From positions 1-6,635 of the forward strand of contig JASHTP010000496.1 of NCBI GenBank assembly GCA_030040495.1: a stretch of DNA of 6,635 bases, read 5' to 3'. Positions 1 to 5,961 of this stretch are shown here, piece by piece. How positions within the stretch are numbered: position 1 is the first letter of the stretch; each line of letters starts with the position of its first letter. This DNA is from Alphaproteobacteria bacterium (GTDB lineage Bacteria > Pseudomonadota > Alphaproteobacteria > ATCC43930 > CGMCC-115725). The notes under the pieces were generated by a model, which worked only from the letters and a program-made list of their open reading frames with translations, was not told where the DNA came from and did not search any database. Made by a program: the position numbers and the translations under genes.

Positions 1-55
1 CCACCGTCGCGACCACGACCAGCGTCATGGCCGCCAACGCCACCGCCAGCAGCAT
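1..55 (-). CDS. ccmI: CcmI (CycH), cytochrome c biogenesis protein, N-terminal fragment
   Basis: Only the first 18 codons lie in the window (MLLAVALAAMTLVVVATV); the gene runs off the low-coordinate edge. They form one uninterrupted hydrophobic stretch, as expected for the first membrane helix at the N-terminus of CcmI. The ATG (55..53) shares one base with the ccmH TGA (57..55) in a TGATG overlap, so translation is probably coupled to ccmH. In families where CcmH is short, as here, CcmI is a separate protein with two membrane helices and a periplasmic TPR domain that holds the apocytochrome c C-terminus and delivers it to the CcmF/H lyase. The identity rests on position after ccmH, the overlap and the hydrophobic start; the TPR domain cannot be seen. 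Another membrane protein is possible but less likely. Confidence 0.75.
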   Translation of the reverse strand, partial: MLLAVALAAMTLVVVATV

Positions 56-522
56 CAGCCGCCCTCTTGGAGCAGCTTCGCCAGGCGTTGCCGCTCGGCC
101 TCGTCGAGCGGCGCCGGCTCCGCATCGGGTCGGCGGCGGCGGCGCAGATTGAACAGGACCGCCGCCGCCGCCAGCGCCAGCAGCGCCGGCGGCCCGAACC
201 AGAGGACGTAGGTCGCGGGCTCCACCCGCGGCTTCAGCAGCACGAACTGGCCGTAGCGGCGGACGATGTAGTCGATCGCCTGCTGGTCGGTGTCGCCTGC
301 CGCGATCCGCTGGCGCAGCAGCACGCGCAGATCATGGGCGAGATCGGCGCTGCTGTCGTCGATCGACTCGTTCTGGCAGACCAGGCAGCGCAGCTCCTCG
401 CTGATCGCGCGCGCCCGCGCCTCGAGCACCGGATTGGCGAGGCGCTCGCTCGGCTCGACCGCCCGCGCGGCGCCGCCGAGCGCGACCAGCAGCAGCAGCG
501 CGGCCAGCGCCAGGCCCCTCAT
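55..522 (-). CDS. ccmH: CcmH (CycL), thiol-disulfide protein of the heme lyase complex
   Basis: 155 residues. CcmH is a membrane-anchored periplasmic oxidoreductase that, with CcmG, keeps the CXXCH cysteines of apocytochrome c reduced for heme attachment. Residues 1-21 look like a cleavable signal peptide (hydrophobic core, then GGAARA before VEPSE). The family motif LRCLVCQNESI is at 44-54, with redox Cys46 and Cys49, followed by the helical periplasmic domain (DSSADLAHDLR, IVRRYGQFVLLKP). A membrane helix spans about 104-125 and is followed by five arginines and a short charged cytoplasmic tail. The length matches the short CcmH/CycL form; the E. coli protein is about 350 residues because a CcmI-like domain is fused to it. 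The ATG (522..520) lies in an ATGA overlap with the ccmG stop, and the TGA overlaps the ccmI start. No start downstream would keep the signal peptide. Confidence 0.96.
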   Translation of the reverse strand: MRGLALAALLLLVALGGAARAVEPSERLANPVLEARARAISEELRCLVCQNESIDDSSADLAHDLRVLLRQRIAAGDTDQQAIDYIVRRYGQFVLLKPRVEPATYVLWFGPPALLALAAAAVLFNLRRRRRPDAEPAPLDEAERQRLAKLLQEGG

Positions 523-1058
523 GACGCGCCGAGCCGCTTCAACCGCGGCAGCAGCTCGTTGTCCACCGTCTCGGCGGTGAGCGGGCCGACCACGCGGTAG
601 CGGATGTGCCCGGTCTTGTCGATGAGATAGGTCTCGGGCACGCCGTAGACGCCGAAATTGATGCCGGTCCGGCCGCTTTCGTCGAGGCCGACGCGGCGGT
701 AGGGATCGCCGAGCTGATCGAGGAAGTGCTGCGCGTCCGCGGGCTTGTCCTTGTAGGCGATGCCGTAGACCGGCACATGCTCCTGCTCGGCGAGCCGCAT
801 CAGCAGCGGCTCCTCGGCGCGGCACGGCACGCACCACGAGGCGAAGAAATTGACCAGCGCCACCTGTCCCTTGAGCGCGCCGAGCGTCAGCCCGTCCTTG
901 CCGTCGAGGCCGGCCAGCTCGAAATCGGGCGCCGGCTTGTCGATCAGCGCCGAGGGCAGCAGCGACGGGTCGCGGCCGGAGGTCAGCGCCAGCGCGAAAT
1001 AGAGCGCGAGCACGCCGAAGAGCGCGGCGGGAAGGAGATAGAGCAGGCGCTGGCGCAT
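519..1058 (-). CDS. ccmG: CcmG (DsbE), thiol:disulfide interchange protein
   Basis: 179 residues, the usual length. CcmG is a membrane-anchored, thioredoxin-fold periplasmic protein that passes electrons, normally received from CcdA or DsbD, to CcmH or directly to apocytochrome c. An uncleaved N-terminal membrane anchor spans about residues 5-26. The thioredoxin-like domain starts near KPAPDFELAGLDG (41-53). The active site FFASWCVPCRAEEP has Cys76 and Cys79, and the WCVPC dipeptide is typical of DsbE. The family loop GVYGVPETYLID follows, with the cis-proline at Pro141. The ATG lies 3 bp after the ccmF stop and is preceded by GGAG inside the end of ccmF. The TGA overlaps the ccmH ATG by 4 bases. 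Neither CcdA nor DsbD, the expected reductant, is encoded in the window. Confidence 0.97.
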   Translation of the reverse strand: MRQRLLYLLPAALFGVLALYFALALTSGRDPSLLPSALIDKPAPDFELAGLDGKDGLTLGALKGQVALVNFFASWCVPCRAEEPLLMRLAEQEHVPVYGIAYKDKPADAQHFLDQLGDPYRRVGLDESGRTGINFGVYGVPETYLIDKTGHIRYRVVGPLTAETVDNELLPRLKRLGAS

Positions 1059-1061
1059 CGC

Positions 1062-3041
1062 CTACTCCGCCGGCTGCGCGCCGCGCGGCGCGCGGGCGCG
1101 CGCGGCGATGCCGATGCGCCAGCGCCGGTCGCTGAGGCTGACCACCCCGCCGCCGGCCATGAACACCGCGCCGAGCCAGATCCACGGCACCAGCGGCTTC
1201 CAATAGGCGCGCAAGGTCCAGCCGCCCTTGCCGTCGCTGTCGCCGAGCGCGAGGTAGAGGTCGGCGAGCAGGTTGGTGCGGATCGCGGTCACGCTCGTCG
1301 TCGCCTGCTGCTGCGGGAAGAAGCGCTTCTCGGGATGCAGGACGGCGATCGTCGCGGTGCCGCGGGTGACGGTGACGTCGGCGCGGTCGGCGGTGAAGTC
1401 GCCGCCCTCGACCTTGGCCACGTCGTCGAAATGCAGCACGTAGCCGGCGATGGCGAGCGTGCCGCCCGGCCGCACCACCTCGATGCGCTCCTGCTGCCAG
1501 GCCGACGCGGCGATGCCGGCGACGGTGACGGCGAGCCCGATATGGGCGATGGTCATGCCGTGCGCCGCGCGCGGCATGGCGCGCACGCGCCGCCAGCTCT
1601 CGCCGAGCGGGGCGCGGATGAGCCGGATGCGCTCGCACCATTCGACGACGGCGCCGAGGCCCGCCCAGGCGGCGAGCCCGAGGCCGAGCACGGCCAGCAC
1701 CGGCCCGCCGCCGGTGACGTAGAACGCGACCAGCACCACGAGCACGGTGCCCGCCAGCGCCAGCCACAGCCGCTGCAGCGCGCCGGCGAGGTCGCCGCGC
1801 TTCCAGGCGAGCAGCGGCCCGGCCGCGACGGCGATCAGCACGGGCGCCATCAGCGGCACGAAGGTGCGGTCGAAGAAGGGGAAGCCCACCGAGAGCTTGG
1901 GCCCGCCCAGCTCCTCGGAGAAGAGCGGGTAGAGCGTGCCGAGGAAGACCGTGGCGCAGCCGGTGCAGAGCAGCAGATTGTTGAGCACCAGCGCGCCCTC
2001 GCGCGAGATCGGCGCGAAGATGCCGCCGCCCTTGAGCTGCGGCGCGCGCGCCGCGTAGAGCGTCAGCGAGCCGCCGATGGCGACGAGCAGCAGCAGCAGG
2101 ATGAAGCTGCCGCGCGCGGGGTCCACGGCGAAGGCGTGCACCGAGGTGAGCACGCCCGAGCGCACCAGGAAGGTGCCGACCAGCGACAGCGAGAAGGTGA
2201 CGATGGCGAGCAGGATGGTCCAGCTTTTGAGCGCGTCGCGCTTCTCGACGACGATCGCCGAATGCAGCAGCGCGGTGCCGGCGAGCCAGGGCATGAAAGA
2301 GGCGTTCTCGACCGGGTCCCAGAACCACCAGCCGCCCCAGCCGAGCGTGTAGTAGGCCCACCAGCTGCCCATGGCGATGCCGATGGTCAGCACGCACCAG
2401 GCGGCAAGCGTCCAGGGCCTGACCCAGCGCGCCCAGGCGGCGTCGACGCGCCCTTCGATGAGCGCGGCCACGGCGAAGCAGAAGGAGATGGAGAAGCCGA
2501 CATAGCCCAGATAGAGGAAGGGCGGATGGAAGGCGAGGCCGGGATCCTGCAGCACCGGGTTGAGGCCCTGCCCCTCGAGCGGCGCCGGCACCAGCCGGTG
2601 GAAGGGGTCGGAGGTGAGCAGGATGAAGAGCAGGAAGCCGGTGCCGATCATGCCCTGCACCGCCAGCACGCGCGCGCGCAGGCTCGGCGGGAGATTGTCG
2701 CCGAAGAGCGCGACCGCGGCGCCGAACAGCGCCAGGATGAACACCCAGAGGATCATCGAGCCTTCGTGGTTGCCCCAGACGCCGGCGATCTTGTAGAGCA
2801 GCGGCTTCGCCGAGTTGCTGTTCTCGGCGACGTTCGCCACCGAGAAGTCCGAGGTGACGTAGGCGTGGATGAGCGCGGCGAAGGCAGCGGCGATCAGCAC
2901 GAACTGCGCCACCGCCGTGCTGCGGCCGAGCGTCATCCATGCCAGGTTGCCCCGCGCCGCGCCCCAGAGCGGCACGGTCGATTGCAGCACCGCCAGGCAG
3001 AGAGCGAGGATGAGCGCGTAATGGCCAAGCTCGACGATCAT
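1062..3041 (-). CDS. ccmF: CcmF (CycK), heme lyase membrane subunit
   Basis: 659 residues, typical for CcmF. It is a large polytopic inner-membrane protein that takes heme from holo-CcmE and, with CcmH and CcmI, attaches it to the CXXCH cysteines of apocytochrome c. The WWD tryptophan-rich heme-handling signature is WGGWWFWDPVEN at 235-246, next to a second aromatic stretch SWWAYYTLG (226-234). Conserved histidines that can be expected to ligand heme are His172 (FHPPF), His260 (LLHSAIV), His301 (SVHAFA) and a C-terminal one at His494 or His500 (AAHGMTIAHIG). A long periplasmic domain lies at about 515-612 before the last membrane helix (about 617-636). The chosen ATG (3041..3039) overlaps the ccmE TGA in ATGA and is preceded by GAGG; the frame stays open for 190 codons upstream, but that part lies over ccmE and ccmD and is not CcmF-like. 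Confidence 0.97.
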   Translation of the reverse strand: MIVELGHYALILALCLAVLQSTVPLWGAARGNLAWMTLGRSTAVAQFVLIAAAFAALIHAYVTSDFSVANVAENSNSAKPLLYKIAGVWGNHEGSMILWVFILALFGAAVALFGDNLPPSLRARVLAVQGMIGTGFLLFILLTSDPFHRLVPAPLEGQGLNPVLQDPGLAFHPPFLYLGYVGFSISFCFAVAALIEGRVDAAWARWVRPWTLAAWCVLTIGIAMGSWWAYYTLGWGGWWFWDPVENASFMPWLAGTALLHSAIVVEKRDALKSWTILLAIVTFSLSLVGTFLVRSGVLTSVHAFAVDPARGSFILLLLLVAIGGSLTLYAARAPQLKGGGIFAPISREGALVLNNLLLCTGCATVFLGTLYPLFSEELGGPKLSVGFPFFDRTFVPLMAPVLIAVAAGPLLAWKRGDLAGALQRLWLALAGTVLVVLVAFYVTGGGPVLAVLGLGLAAWAGLGAVVEWCERIRLIRAPLGESWRRVRAMPRAAHGMTIAHIGLAVTVAGIAASAWQQERIEVVRPGGTLAIAGYVLHFDDVAKVEGGDFTADRADVTVTRGTATIAVLHPEKRFFPQQQATTSVTAIRTNLLADLYLALGDSDGKGGWTLRAYWKPLVPWIWLGAVFMAGGGVVSLSDRRWRIGIAARARAPRGAQPAE

Positions 3042-3484
3042 CGCTGCGCCTCGCCTTCCTGCCAATGTCCCGATTTCTTCAGCGCGTCGACCACTTCCGG
3101 CGGCATGTAGCGCTCGTCGTGCTTGGCGAGCACGGTGTCGGCGCGCAGCGTGCCGGCGGCGAGCCTGCCTTCGACGACGACGCCCTGGCCCTCGCGGAAG
3201 AGGTCGGGGAGCGCGCCGCTGAAGACGACCGGCACGTCGGACTTGCCGTCGGTGACGCGGAACTCGACGGTCTTGCCGTCGGCCTCGTGCTGGACGCTCG
3301 CCTGCTCCACCAGCCCGCCGATGCGCAGCCTGCGGCCTGGCGGCACCGGCTTGGTCTTGAGGTCGGTCGGGCTGTAGAAGAAGACGAGATTGTCGCTGAA
3401 GGCGCTGAGCACCAGGCCGGTGGCGATCCCGAGCATGCCGAGACCGGCGAGCACGGCGATGAGGCGCCGGCGCTTGCGCGTCAT
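3038..3484 (-). CDS. ccmE: CcmE (CycJ), periplasmic heme chaperone
   Basis: 148 residues. CcmE binds heme covalently in the periplasm and ferries it from CcmABCD to CcmF/H. A positively charged start (MTRKRRR) is followed by one membrane anchor at about 8-29, then the OB-fold domain beginning near NLVFFYSPTDL (32-42). The heme-binding motif is AKHDERYMPPEV: His122 is the expected covalent ligand and Tyr126 the expected axial ligand, the classic HxxxY type rather than the cysteine variant. The frame is open for 22 more codons to an ATG at 3550, but the start at 3484 is preferred: it overlaps the ccmD TGA in ATGA, follows a GAGAG stretch and gives the normal CcmE N-terminus. The stop overlaps the ccmF start by 4 bases. 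Confidence 0.97.
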   Translation of the reverse strand: MTRKRRRLIAVLAGLGMLGIATGLVLSAFSDNLVFFYSPTDLKTKPVPPGRRLRIGGLVEQASVQHEADGKTVEFRVTDGKSDVPVVFSGALPDLFREGQGVVVEGRLAAGTLRADTVLAKHDERYMPPEVVDALKKSGHWQEGEAQR

Positions 3485-3651
3485 CGCCCGCTCTCGCGCT
3501 GCAGCCGCTCGAGCTCGCGCCGGCTGCGACGATAGGCGCCGAGGCTCCACAGCAGCAGTCCGCCGAGCACCGCCACCGCCGCGGCGTAGGCCGGCCAGAC
3601 ATAGGCGGCATAGCCGCCCATGGCGAGGAATTTGGCGACCGCCGGGCTCAC
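3481..3651 (-). CDS. ccmD: CcmD, small membrane protein of the heme-loading complex
   Basis: 56 residues from a GTG start. CcmD is a one-helix inner-membrane protein that stabilises CcmC-CcmE and is needed to release holo-CcmE from CcmABC. The segment FLAMGGYAAYVWPAY (8-23 region) is the hallmark of alphaproteobacterial CcmD. It is followed by a membrane helix to about residue 38 and a basic, probably helical cytoplasmic tail (YRRSRRELERLQRESGR). The GTG (3651..3649) makes a GTGA overlap with the ccmC stop, the same geometry as the other junctions, and has a GGCGG stretch upstream. An in-frame ATG at 3621 would give 46 residues but has no ribosome binding site and would lose the conserved FLA lead-in, so GTG is preferred. 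The stop overlaps the ccmE ATG. Confidence 0.9.
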   Translation of the reverse strand: MSPAVAKFLAMGGYAAYVWPAYAAAVAVLGGLLLWSLGAYRRSRRELERLQRESGR

Positions 3652-4409
3652 GGCAGCGCCGCCTGCCGCGGCGTCAGCACGGCGGCGGCGTGGCGCTCGA
3701 CCTCGGCCAGGCGCAGCGCGCGCACTTTCGCCGCGATCAGCGCGGTGCGCATGCGGACCATCAGCAAGGCGGCGAAGAACAGCATGAAGCCCAGCGCCAT
3801 GACCAGCAGCGGCCACAGCATCGACGGCGCGATGGTGGGGCCGCCGAGGCGGAAGACGCTCGCCGGCTGGTGCAAGGTGTTCCACCAGTCGACCGAGAAT
3901 TTGATGATCGGCAGATTGACGACGCCGACCAGCGCCAGGATGGCGCCGGCGCGCGCGCCGCGCCCGGGCTCGTCGAACGCGTTCACCAGCGCGATGTAGC
4001 CGAGATAGAGGAAGAACAGCACCAGCACCGAGGTGAGGCGCGCGTCCCACACCCACCAGGTGCCCCACATGCGCTCGCCCCACAGCGATCCCGTCACCAG
4101 GCACAGCAGCGTGAAGCCGGCGCCGAGCGGCGCCGCGCTCTGCGCGGCGATGTCGGCGAGCGGGTGGCGCCAGATGATGGCGACGGCGCTCGCCAGCGCC
4201 ATCAGCGCATAGACGAAGCTCGCCATCCAGGCCGCCGGCACGTGGATGAACATGATGCGCACATCCTCGCCCTGCTGATAGTCCGGCGGCGCGACGAAGA
4301 GCGCGAGATAGAGCCCGAGGCCGAGCAGCACGGCGGCGAGCGCCGCACACCACGGCATGATGGCGGCGCTGAGACGCATGAAGCGGGCGGGGTTGGCAAA
4401 ACGGTGCAT
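3648..4409 (-). CDS. ccmC: CcmC, heme-loading membrane protein
   Basis: 253 residues, normal for the family. CcmC is a six-helix inner-membrane protein that presents heme in its WWD domain and drives covalent attachment of heme to CcmE. The signature WGTWWVWDARLT is at 115-126. The two conserved axial-ligand histidines flank it: His56 (MFIHVPAAW) and His180 (WWNTLHQPAS). The N-terminus (MHRFANPARF) is a typical CcmC start. Membrane helices are visible at about 20-40, 60-80, 95-110, 127-145, 157-172 and 196-217, followed by a cytoplasmic tail. The gene follows ccmB after an 88-bp gap, the only real gap in the operon, and its own Shine-Dalgarno is weak (only GAG in TTGAGCCGCCC). The stop overlaps the ccmD GTG. 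Confidence 0.97.
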   Translation of the reverse strand: MHRFANPARFMRLSAAIMPWCAALAAVLLGLGLYLALFVAPPDYQQGEDVRIMFIHVPAAWMASFVYALMALASAVAIIWRHPLADIAAQSAAPLGAGFTLLCLVTGSLWGERMWGTWWVWDARLTSVLVLFFLYLGYIALVNAFDEPGRGARAGAILALVGVVNLPIIKFSVDWWNTLHQPASVFRLGGPTIAPSMLWPLLVMALGFMLFFAALLMVRMRTALIAAKVRALRLAEVERHAAAVLTPRQAALP

Positions 4410-4497
4410 GGGCGGCTCAATAACCAGATTTCCGGCCGATATCCTTGATCTAGCGCAATTTCAGCGGCAAGCCCCGTGAAATCGCTGCAACCCTCCT
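4410..4497 (-). promoter_or_regulatory. ccmB-ccmC gap with a hairpin and an FNR/FixK-like palindrome
   Basis: This is the only non-overlapping stretch of any length inside the operon. Seen in the sequence: arms 4455-4463 and 4477-4485 form a 9-bp stem in minus-strand RNA with one G-U pair, starting 12 nt after the ccmB stop and not followed by a U-run. Immediately next to it, overlapping by 4 bases, 4445-4458 reads TTGCGCTAGATCAA on the minus strand; eight of the ten half-site positions agree with the FNR/FixK family consensus TTGAT-N4-ATCAA. A strong AGGAGG (4497-4492) follows the ccmB stop but has no start codon at a usable distance. Possible roles are an mRNA stability or processing hairpin, or an internal oxygen-responsive site. 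No function is proven. Confidence 0.35.
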
Positions 4498-5163
4498 CTA
4501 GTCGAGCGCCTGACGCAGAGCGGCGGCGGCGGCGAGCGGGGCGAGCGGCAGAGCGCCGGCCAGGAGCGCGCCCAACAGCAGCAGGTGCGGCCGGGCGGCG
4601 AAGCCGCCGATTCTCGCCTCGATCGCCGCGACGCCGAAGATCAGCACCGGGATATAGAGCGGCAGCACCAGCAGCGACAAGAGCACGCCGCCGCGCCGCG
4701 CGCCGAGGCTGAGCGCGGCGCCGACGGCGCCGATGAGGCTCAGGCTCGGCGTGCCCAGCAGCAGGCTCAGCACCAGCACCGGATATCCGGCCGGCTCGAG
4801 ATGCAGCAGCAGCGCCAGCAGCGGCGCCACCAGGCTCAGCGGCAGGCCGGTGACGAGCCAATGCGCCAGGCATTTCGCCAGCACCTGCGCCTCGAGCGGC
4901 AGCGGCATCAGCGCCAGCGCCTCGAGGCTGCCATCCTCCCAATCCGCCTGGAACAGGCGTTCGAGCGACAGCAGCGCGGCGAGCAGCGCCGTGACCCAGA
5001 CGATGCCGGCGGCGATGCGCGCCAGCAGTTCCGGCTCCGGCCCGACGCCGAAGGGGAACAGGATGACGGTGAGGACGAAGAACCCCACCACCATCGCCGC
5101 ATCCCCGCCCTGGCGGAAGGCGAGCCGCAGATCGCGCAGGATCAGCCGGCGGAAGGCGGTCAT
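4498..5163 (-). CDS. ccmB: CcmB, ABC transporter permease subunit
   Basis: 221 residues, the family's standard length. CcmB is the six-helix membrane partner of the CcmA ATPase in the CcmABCD complex; current models give it a role in releasing heme-loaded CcmE rather than exporting heme. After an amphipathic start (FRRLILRDLRLAFRQGG) the hydrophobic segments lie at about 23-40, 48-67, 97-122, 127-152, 157-180 and 193-216. The conserved cytoplasmic loop LERLFQADWEDGSLEALAL is at 67-85 and holds the FxxDxEDGxLE motif shared by CcmB proteins. The ATG (5163..5161) overlaps the ccmA TGA in ATGA and no clear Shine-Dalgarno precedes it, so coupling to ccmA is likely. A longer open frame upstream in this phase only lies over ccmA. 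Confidence 0.97.
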   Translation of the reverse strand: MTAFRRLILRDLRLAFRQGGDAAMVVGFFVLTVILFPFGVGPEPELLARIAAGIVWVTALLAALLSLERLFQADWEDGSLEALALMPLPLEAQVLAKCLAHWLVTGLPLSLVAPLLALLLHLEPAGYPVLVLSLLLGTPSLSLIGAVGAALSLGARRGGVLLSLLVLPLYIPVLIFGVAAIEARIGGFAARPHLLLLGALLAGALPLAPLAAAAALRQALD

Positions 5164-5834
5164 GCCGCCCGCCGACCGAAGGCCGTCAGCGACAGCTCCC
5201 GCGCTCCTTCGATCGGCAGCGCCGTGTGGGTCGACAGCACGACGGCGCCGCCGGCGGCGCGCTGGGCGGCGATCGCGGCGAGGAGGTCGGCGAGCGCCTC
5301 GGCATCGAGACCGTTGGCCGGCTCGTCGAGCAGCCAGAGCGGCGCCGGGCTGGCGACGAGCCGCGCCAGCGCCAGGCGCCGTCGCTGCCCGGCCGAGAGC
5401 AGCCGGCACGGCCAGTCGGCGAGCGCCGCCAGGCGAAAGCGCTCGAGCCCCGCCCTCACTTCCGTGCCGCCGCGCATTCCGGCCCAGAAACCCAGGGTCT
5501 CGGCGACGGTGAGCACCGGCTTCACCGCGTCCTGGTGGCCGATGAAGTGCAGCCGGGCGCGGTGCGCGGCCGGATCGTCGCCGATCGGCGCGCCGTTCCA
5601 GGCCAGCATTCCGGCCTCGGGCCGTGTCAGGCCGGCCATCAGCCTGAGCAGGCTCGACTTGCCGCTGCCGTTGGGGCCGGTCAGCACCAGCGCGCCGCCC
5701 GGCGGCACGGCGAAATCGAGCCCGGCGAAGACCAGCCGCTCGCCGCGCCGGCAGGCGAGGGCGTGGCCGGCGAAACCGGGAGCGGAAACCGCGGATGGGG
5801 AGGGGGCGGGCATGCCGGGGCCGGATGATGCCAT
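5160..5834 (-). CDS. ccmA: CcmA, heme chaperone-release ABC ATPase
   Basis: 224 residues. CcmA hydrolyses ATP on the cytoplasmic face of CcmB, powering release of holo-CcmE from CcmC/D. All ABC motifs are present: Walker A GPNGSGKS (53-60), Q-loop Gln101 (FIGHQDAVK), signature LSAGQRRR (146-153, the CcmA form with AGQ instead of SGGQ), Walker B LWLLDE (166-171), D-loop around NGLDAEA, and H-loop His203 (STHTA). The first 20 residues (rich in Ala, Pro and Ser) lie before the conserved start of the domain (ALACRRGERLVF). The chosen ATG is at 5834; an in-frame ATG at 5813 (residue 8) would also give a complete protein. Neither has a good Shine-Dalgarno. It is the first gene of the operon and follows a structured leader. 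Confidence 0.96.
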   Translation of the reverse strand: MASSGPGMPAPSPSAVSAPGFAGHALACRRGERLVFAGLDFAVPPGGALVLTGPNGSGKSSLLRLMAGLTRPEAGMLAWNGAPIGDDPAAHRARLHFIGHQDAVKPVLTVAETLGFWAGMRGGTEVRAGLERFRLAALADWPCRLLSAGQRRRLALARLVASPAPLWLLDEPANGLDAEALADLLAAIAAQRAAGGAVVLSTHTALPIEGARELSLTAFGRRAA

Positions 5835-5841
5835 TTCCGGC
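5820..5841 (-). promoter_or_regulatory. Small hairpin holding the ccmA start codon in its loop
   Basis: The perfect 6-bp inverted repeat GCCGGA (5820-5825) / TCCGGC (5836-5841) brackets the ccmA ATG (5834..5832), which would sit in the 10-nt loop of the minus-strand RNA. There is no standard Shine-Dalgarno besides the GGAA directly before the ATG. This may affect start-site access. Six-base repeats are not rare at this G+C content, so function is uncertain. Confidence 0.3.
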
Positions 5842-5854
5842 GCGCCATATCGCC

Positions 5855-5896
5855 AAAAATTGACGGCCCCGGCGGGGGGAGGGGGCCGGGGCCGTC
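5855..5896 (-). terminator. Strong terminator-like hairpin just before ccmA
   Basis: A perfect 12-bp inverted repeat, GACGGCCCCGGC (5862-5873) and GCCGGGGCCGTC (5885-5896), encloses an 11-nt loop that is all C and U in the minus-strand RNA. On that strand the stem is followed by AAUUUUUGG (5861-5853), as in a Rho-independent terminator. On the plus strand it is followed only by TCTATTTAG, so termination there should be poor. It lies 140 bp after the stop of the 51-codon gene (6036-6191) and 27 nt before the ccmA ATG. It can be read as the terminator of that upstream transcript or as an attenuator in the ccm leader; there is little room for a separate promoter between it and ccmA. Confidence 0.6.
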
Positions 5897-5903
5897 TCTA
5901 TTT

Positions 5904-5924
5904 AGCGGTCGGGGGATGACCGCT
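5904..5924 (-). repeat. Second leader hairpin, 7-bp perfect inverted repeat
   Basis: AGCGGTC (5904-5910) and GACCGCT (5918-5924) are perfect inverted repeats with a 7-nt loop (GGGGGAT on the plus strand). It lies 7 nt upstream, in the minus-strand reading direction, of the terminator-like hairpin at 5862-5896, giving two stem-loops in tandem in the presumed ccm leader. No U-run follows. It could be a pausing hairpin, a protein-binding site or chance. Confidence 0.35.
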
Positions 5925-5961
5925 GCGAAGAACGGAGACGAGCCGATATCGTCTCGCGCCC

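Noticed and set aside
606..3110. Very long plus-strand open frame (834 codons) opposite ccmG, ccmF and part of ccmE.
   Set aside because: It is rich in Arg, Glu, Asp, His and Gln with no domain-like pattern, as expected from the antisense of a high-G+C membrane-protein gene. The minus strand has full-length, motif-complete Ccm proteins over the same bases.
3390..4448. Plus-strand open frame of 352 codons opposite ccmC, ccmD and the start of ccmE.
   Set aside because: Same shadow behaviour: low-complexity charged translation, no ribosome binding site, and complete CcmC and CcmD on the other strand.
4488..4497. Perfect AGGAGG after the ccmB stop, with a TTG one base further on that could open a 9-codon frame.
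   Set aside because: The spacing of one base is too short for initiation and the peptide is trivial; no ATG or GTG lies at a workable distance.
5873..5891. Possible G-quadruplex on the plus strand (runs of six, five and four G).
   Set aside because: Only three long G-runs are present, and the outer ones are part of a perfect 12-bp inverted repeat that explains the sequence better.
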